Virus record (IMG/VR): IMGVR_UViG_3300044940_000234
Span: 1-20,441 of that record
Source of the DNA: a virus
Direction: 5' to 3' (one strand)
Length of the DNA stretch: 20,441 bases
Part shown: one piece after another, positions 20,011 to 20,441 of the stretch
Layout of the letters: each line of letters starts with the position of its first letter
Position numbering within the stretch: position 1 is the first letter of the stretch
The notes under the pieces: model-generated
The model's input: only the letters and a program-made list of their open reading frames with translations
Database searches by the model: none
What the model was told of the DNA's origin: nothing
Translations under genes and position numbers: made by a program

Positions 20011-20253
20011 CGAGCCGTGCCACGCCTTGCCGCGCCCTGCCGTGCCTCGCCGCGCCATGCCAGGCCTGCCGTGCGATGCCGGGCCACGCCAAGCCCCGCC
20101 TGGCCGTGCCCTGCCGCGCCGTGCCTTGCCACGCCGAGCCGGGCCACGCCTGCCGTGCCACGCCTCGCCGAGCCGTGCCACGCCAAGCCTCGCCTGCCGT
20201 GCCGGGCCCAGCCGGGCCCGGCCGTGCCGCGCCCAGCCGTGCCTGCCGTGCAG

Positions 20254-20441
20254 TCACCCTGCCACGACCTGTGCCAGCCGTCTGACCGCGACCTCGATCT
20301 GCGCCACATCGGCACCCGCCTGACGCAGACGATCGATGCTGGCCATGATGCCACGCACCTGCTGCTGGAGCAACGACATCGCTGACGCGATGAGGTCTGG
20401 ATCGCGTGCCACTACGTCGACTCGCTCATACCGAGCAGGCG
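20254..20441 (-). CDS. 3' end of an unknown gene, cut by the right edge
   Basis: One minus-strand frame is open from the edge to a TGA at 20254 and codes for at least 61 residues, including RDPDLIASAMSLLQQQVRGI and DVAQIEVAVRRLAQVVAG at the C-terminus. The amphipathic, Gln/Arg/Ala/Val-rich helices differ sharply from the translations of the array and look like normal coding sequence. No start codon can be chosen because the gene continues beyond the window. It is the gene upstream of the array in the packaging direction. No family recognised. Confidence 0.62.
   Translation of the reverse strand, partial: PARYERVDVVARDPDLIASAMSLLQQQVRGIMASIDRLRQAGADVAQIEVAVRRLAQVVAG

Larger units (their letters stand above)
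19036..20252. repeat. degenerate pentanucleotide array (GCCNN), about 230 units
   Basis: This region has no credible gene. It consists of a head-to-tail run of 5-bp units in which GCC is nearly invariant and the two other bases vary freely (AC, AA, AT, AG, CA, CC, CG, CT, GA, GC, GG, GT, TC, TG, TT all seen; TA noted only once, near 19359). The phase slips at recurring punctuations such as CCTGCCGTGCGATGCC. It starts within a base or two of the stop codon of the upstream gene and ends just before the ribosome binding site of the 152-residue gene, filling the gap exactly. The plus strand is C-rich and the minus strand G-rich. All six frames stay long because stops are almost impossible in such units, so long open frames here are no evidence of coding. 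Confidence 0.9.

Noticed and set aside
19036-20252. CRISPR array
   Set aside because: There is no constant repeat of 24-40 bp with unique spacers of fixed length and no cas gene; the repeat unit is 5 bp.
19036-20252. RNA sponge for the phage CsrA
   Set aside because: CsrA needs GGA; the minus-strand units read GGCNN and the plus-strand units GCCNN, so GGA is nearly absent.
18763-20385. Very long open frames on both strands across the pentanucleotide array (up to about 600 codons)
   Set aside because: Stops can hardly arise in GCCNN units, so all frames are open by composition. No ribosome binding site supports any of them, and the downstream 152-residue gene has its own strong start.
1-20441. 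tRNA genes, attachment sites or an integrase
   Set aside because: I looked for tRNA-like acceptor and T-arm patterns and for recombinase motifs and saw none; a covariance-model search would be needed to exclude tRNAs fully.

Overview
The window looks like a structural-gene segment of a tailed double-stranded DNA phage or prophage (head HK97-like, tail with tape measure, so siphovirus-like). The likely host group is Planctomycetes. The best evidence is a 200-residue excisionase/receiver regulator (2514-3116). Its N-terminal half matches, as far as I can recall the family, a protein that is highly conserved in planctomycete genomes and rare elsewhere. The high GC content, a csrA gene and the style of the small tail proteins fit that origin. 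I see no integrase, replication gene, tRNA or classical endolysin, so this is only part of a genome. Both edges cut through genes.

Left part (1-3287): four small minus-strand genes of unknown function (one cut by the left edge). The three complete ones are each followed by a GC-rich stem-loop. A divergent control region at 2060-2214 contains two dyads and a TTGACA-type promoter. It is followed on the plus strand by a Cro/C1-type repressor-like gene and the host-like regulator. This resembles a small genetic switch.

Middle and right part (3288-19013, all minus strand, read right to left): a 152-residue unknown, terminase small subunit, a 41-codon microgene, terminase large subunit, portal, a 105-residue unknown, csrA, head morphogenesis (Mu F/SPP1 gp7 type), prohead protease with a nested scaffold, decoration-like protein, major capsid protein. 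A membrane protein / trypsin-like protease / membrane protein trio follows. Then come head-tail connection genes, tail terminator, tail tube, tail assembly chaperone with a -1 frameshift extension, tape measure, a distal tail protein, a Gly/Ser-linked tail protein, and a glycosyltransferase-methyltransferase fusion. Most neighbours overlap by 1-14 bases or lie within a few bases, so they are probably translationally coupled.

Right edge (19014-20441): about 1.2 kb without a credible gene, filled almost entirely by a degenerate pentanucleotide array, GCCNN repeated about 230 times, then the 3' end of another minus-strand gene. The array occupies the intergenic space exactly and sits just upstream of the packaging genes. 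I know of no described element like it.

The items most worth a second look are the GCCNN array, a promoter/leader module shared between the early operon and csrA, the membrane-anchored trypsin-like protease cassette inside the structural operon, and the phage-borne CsrA.
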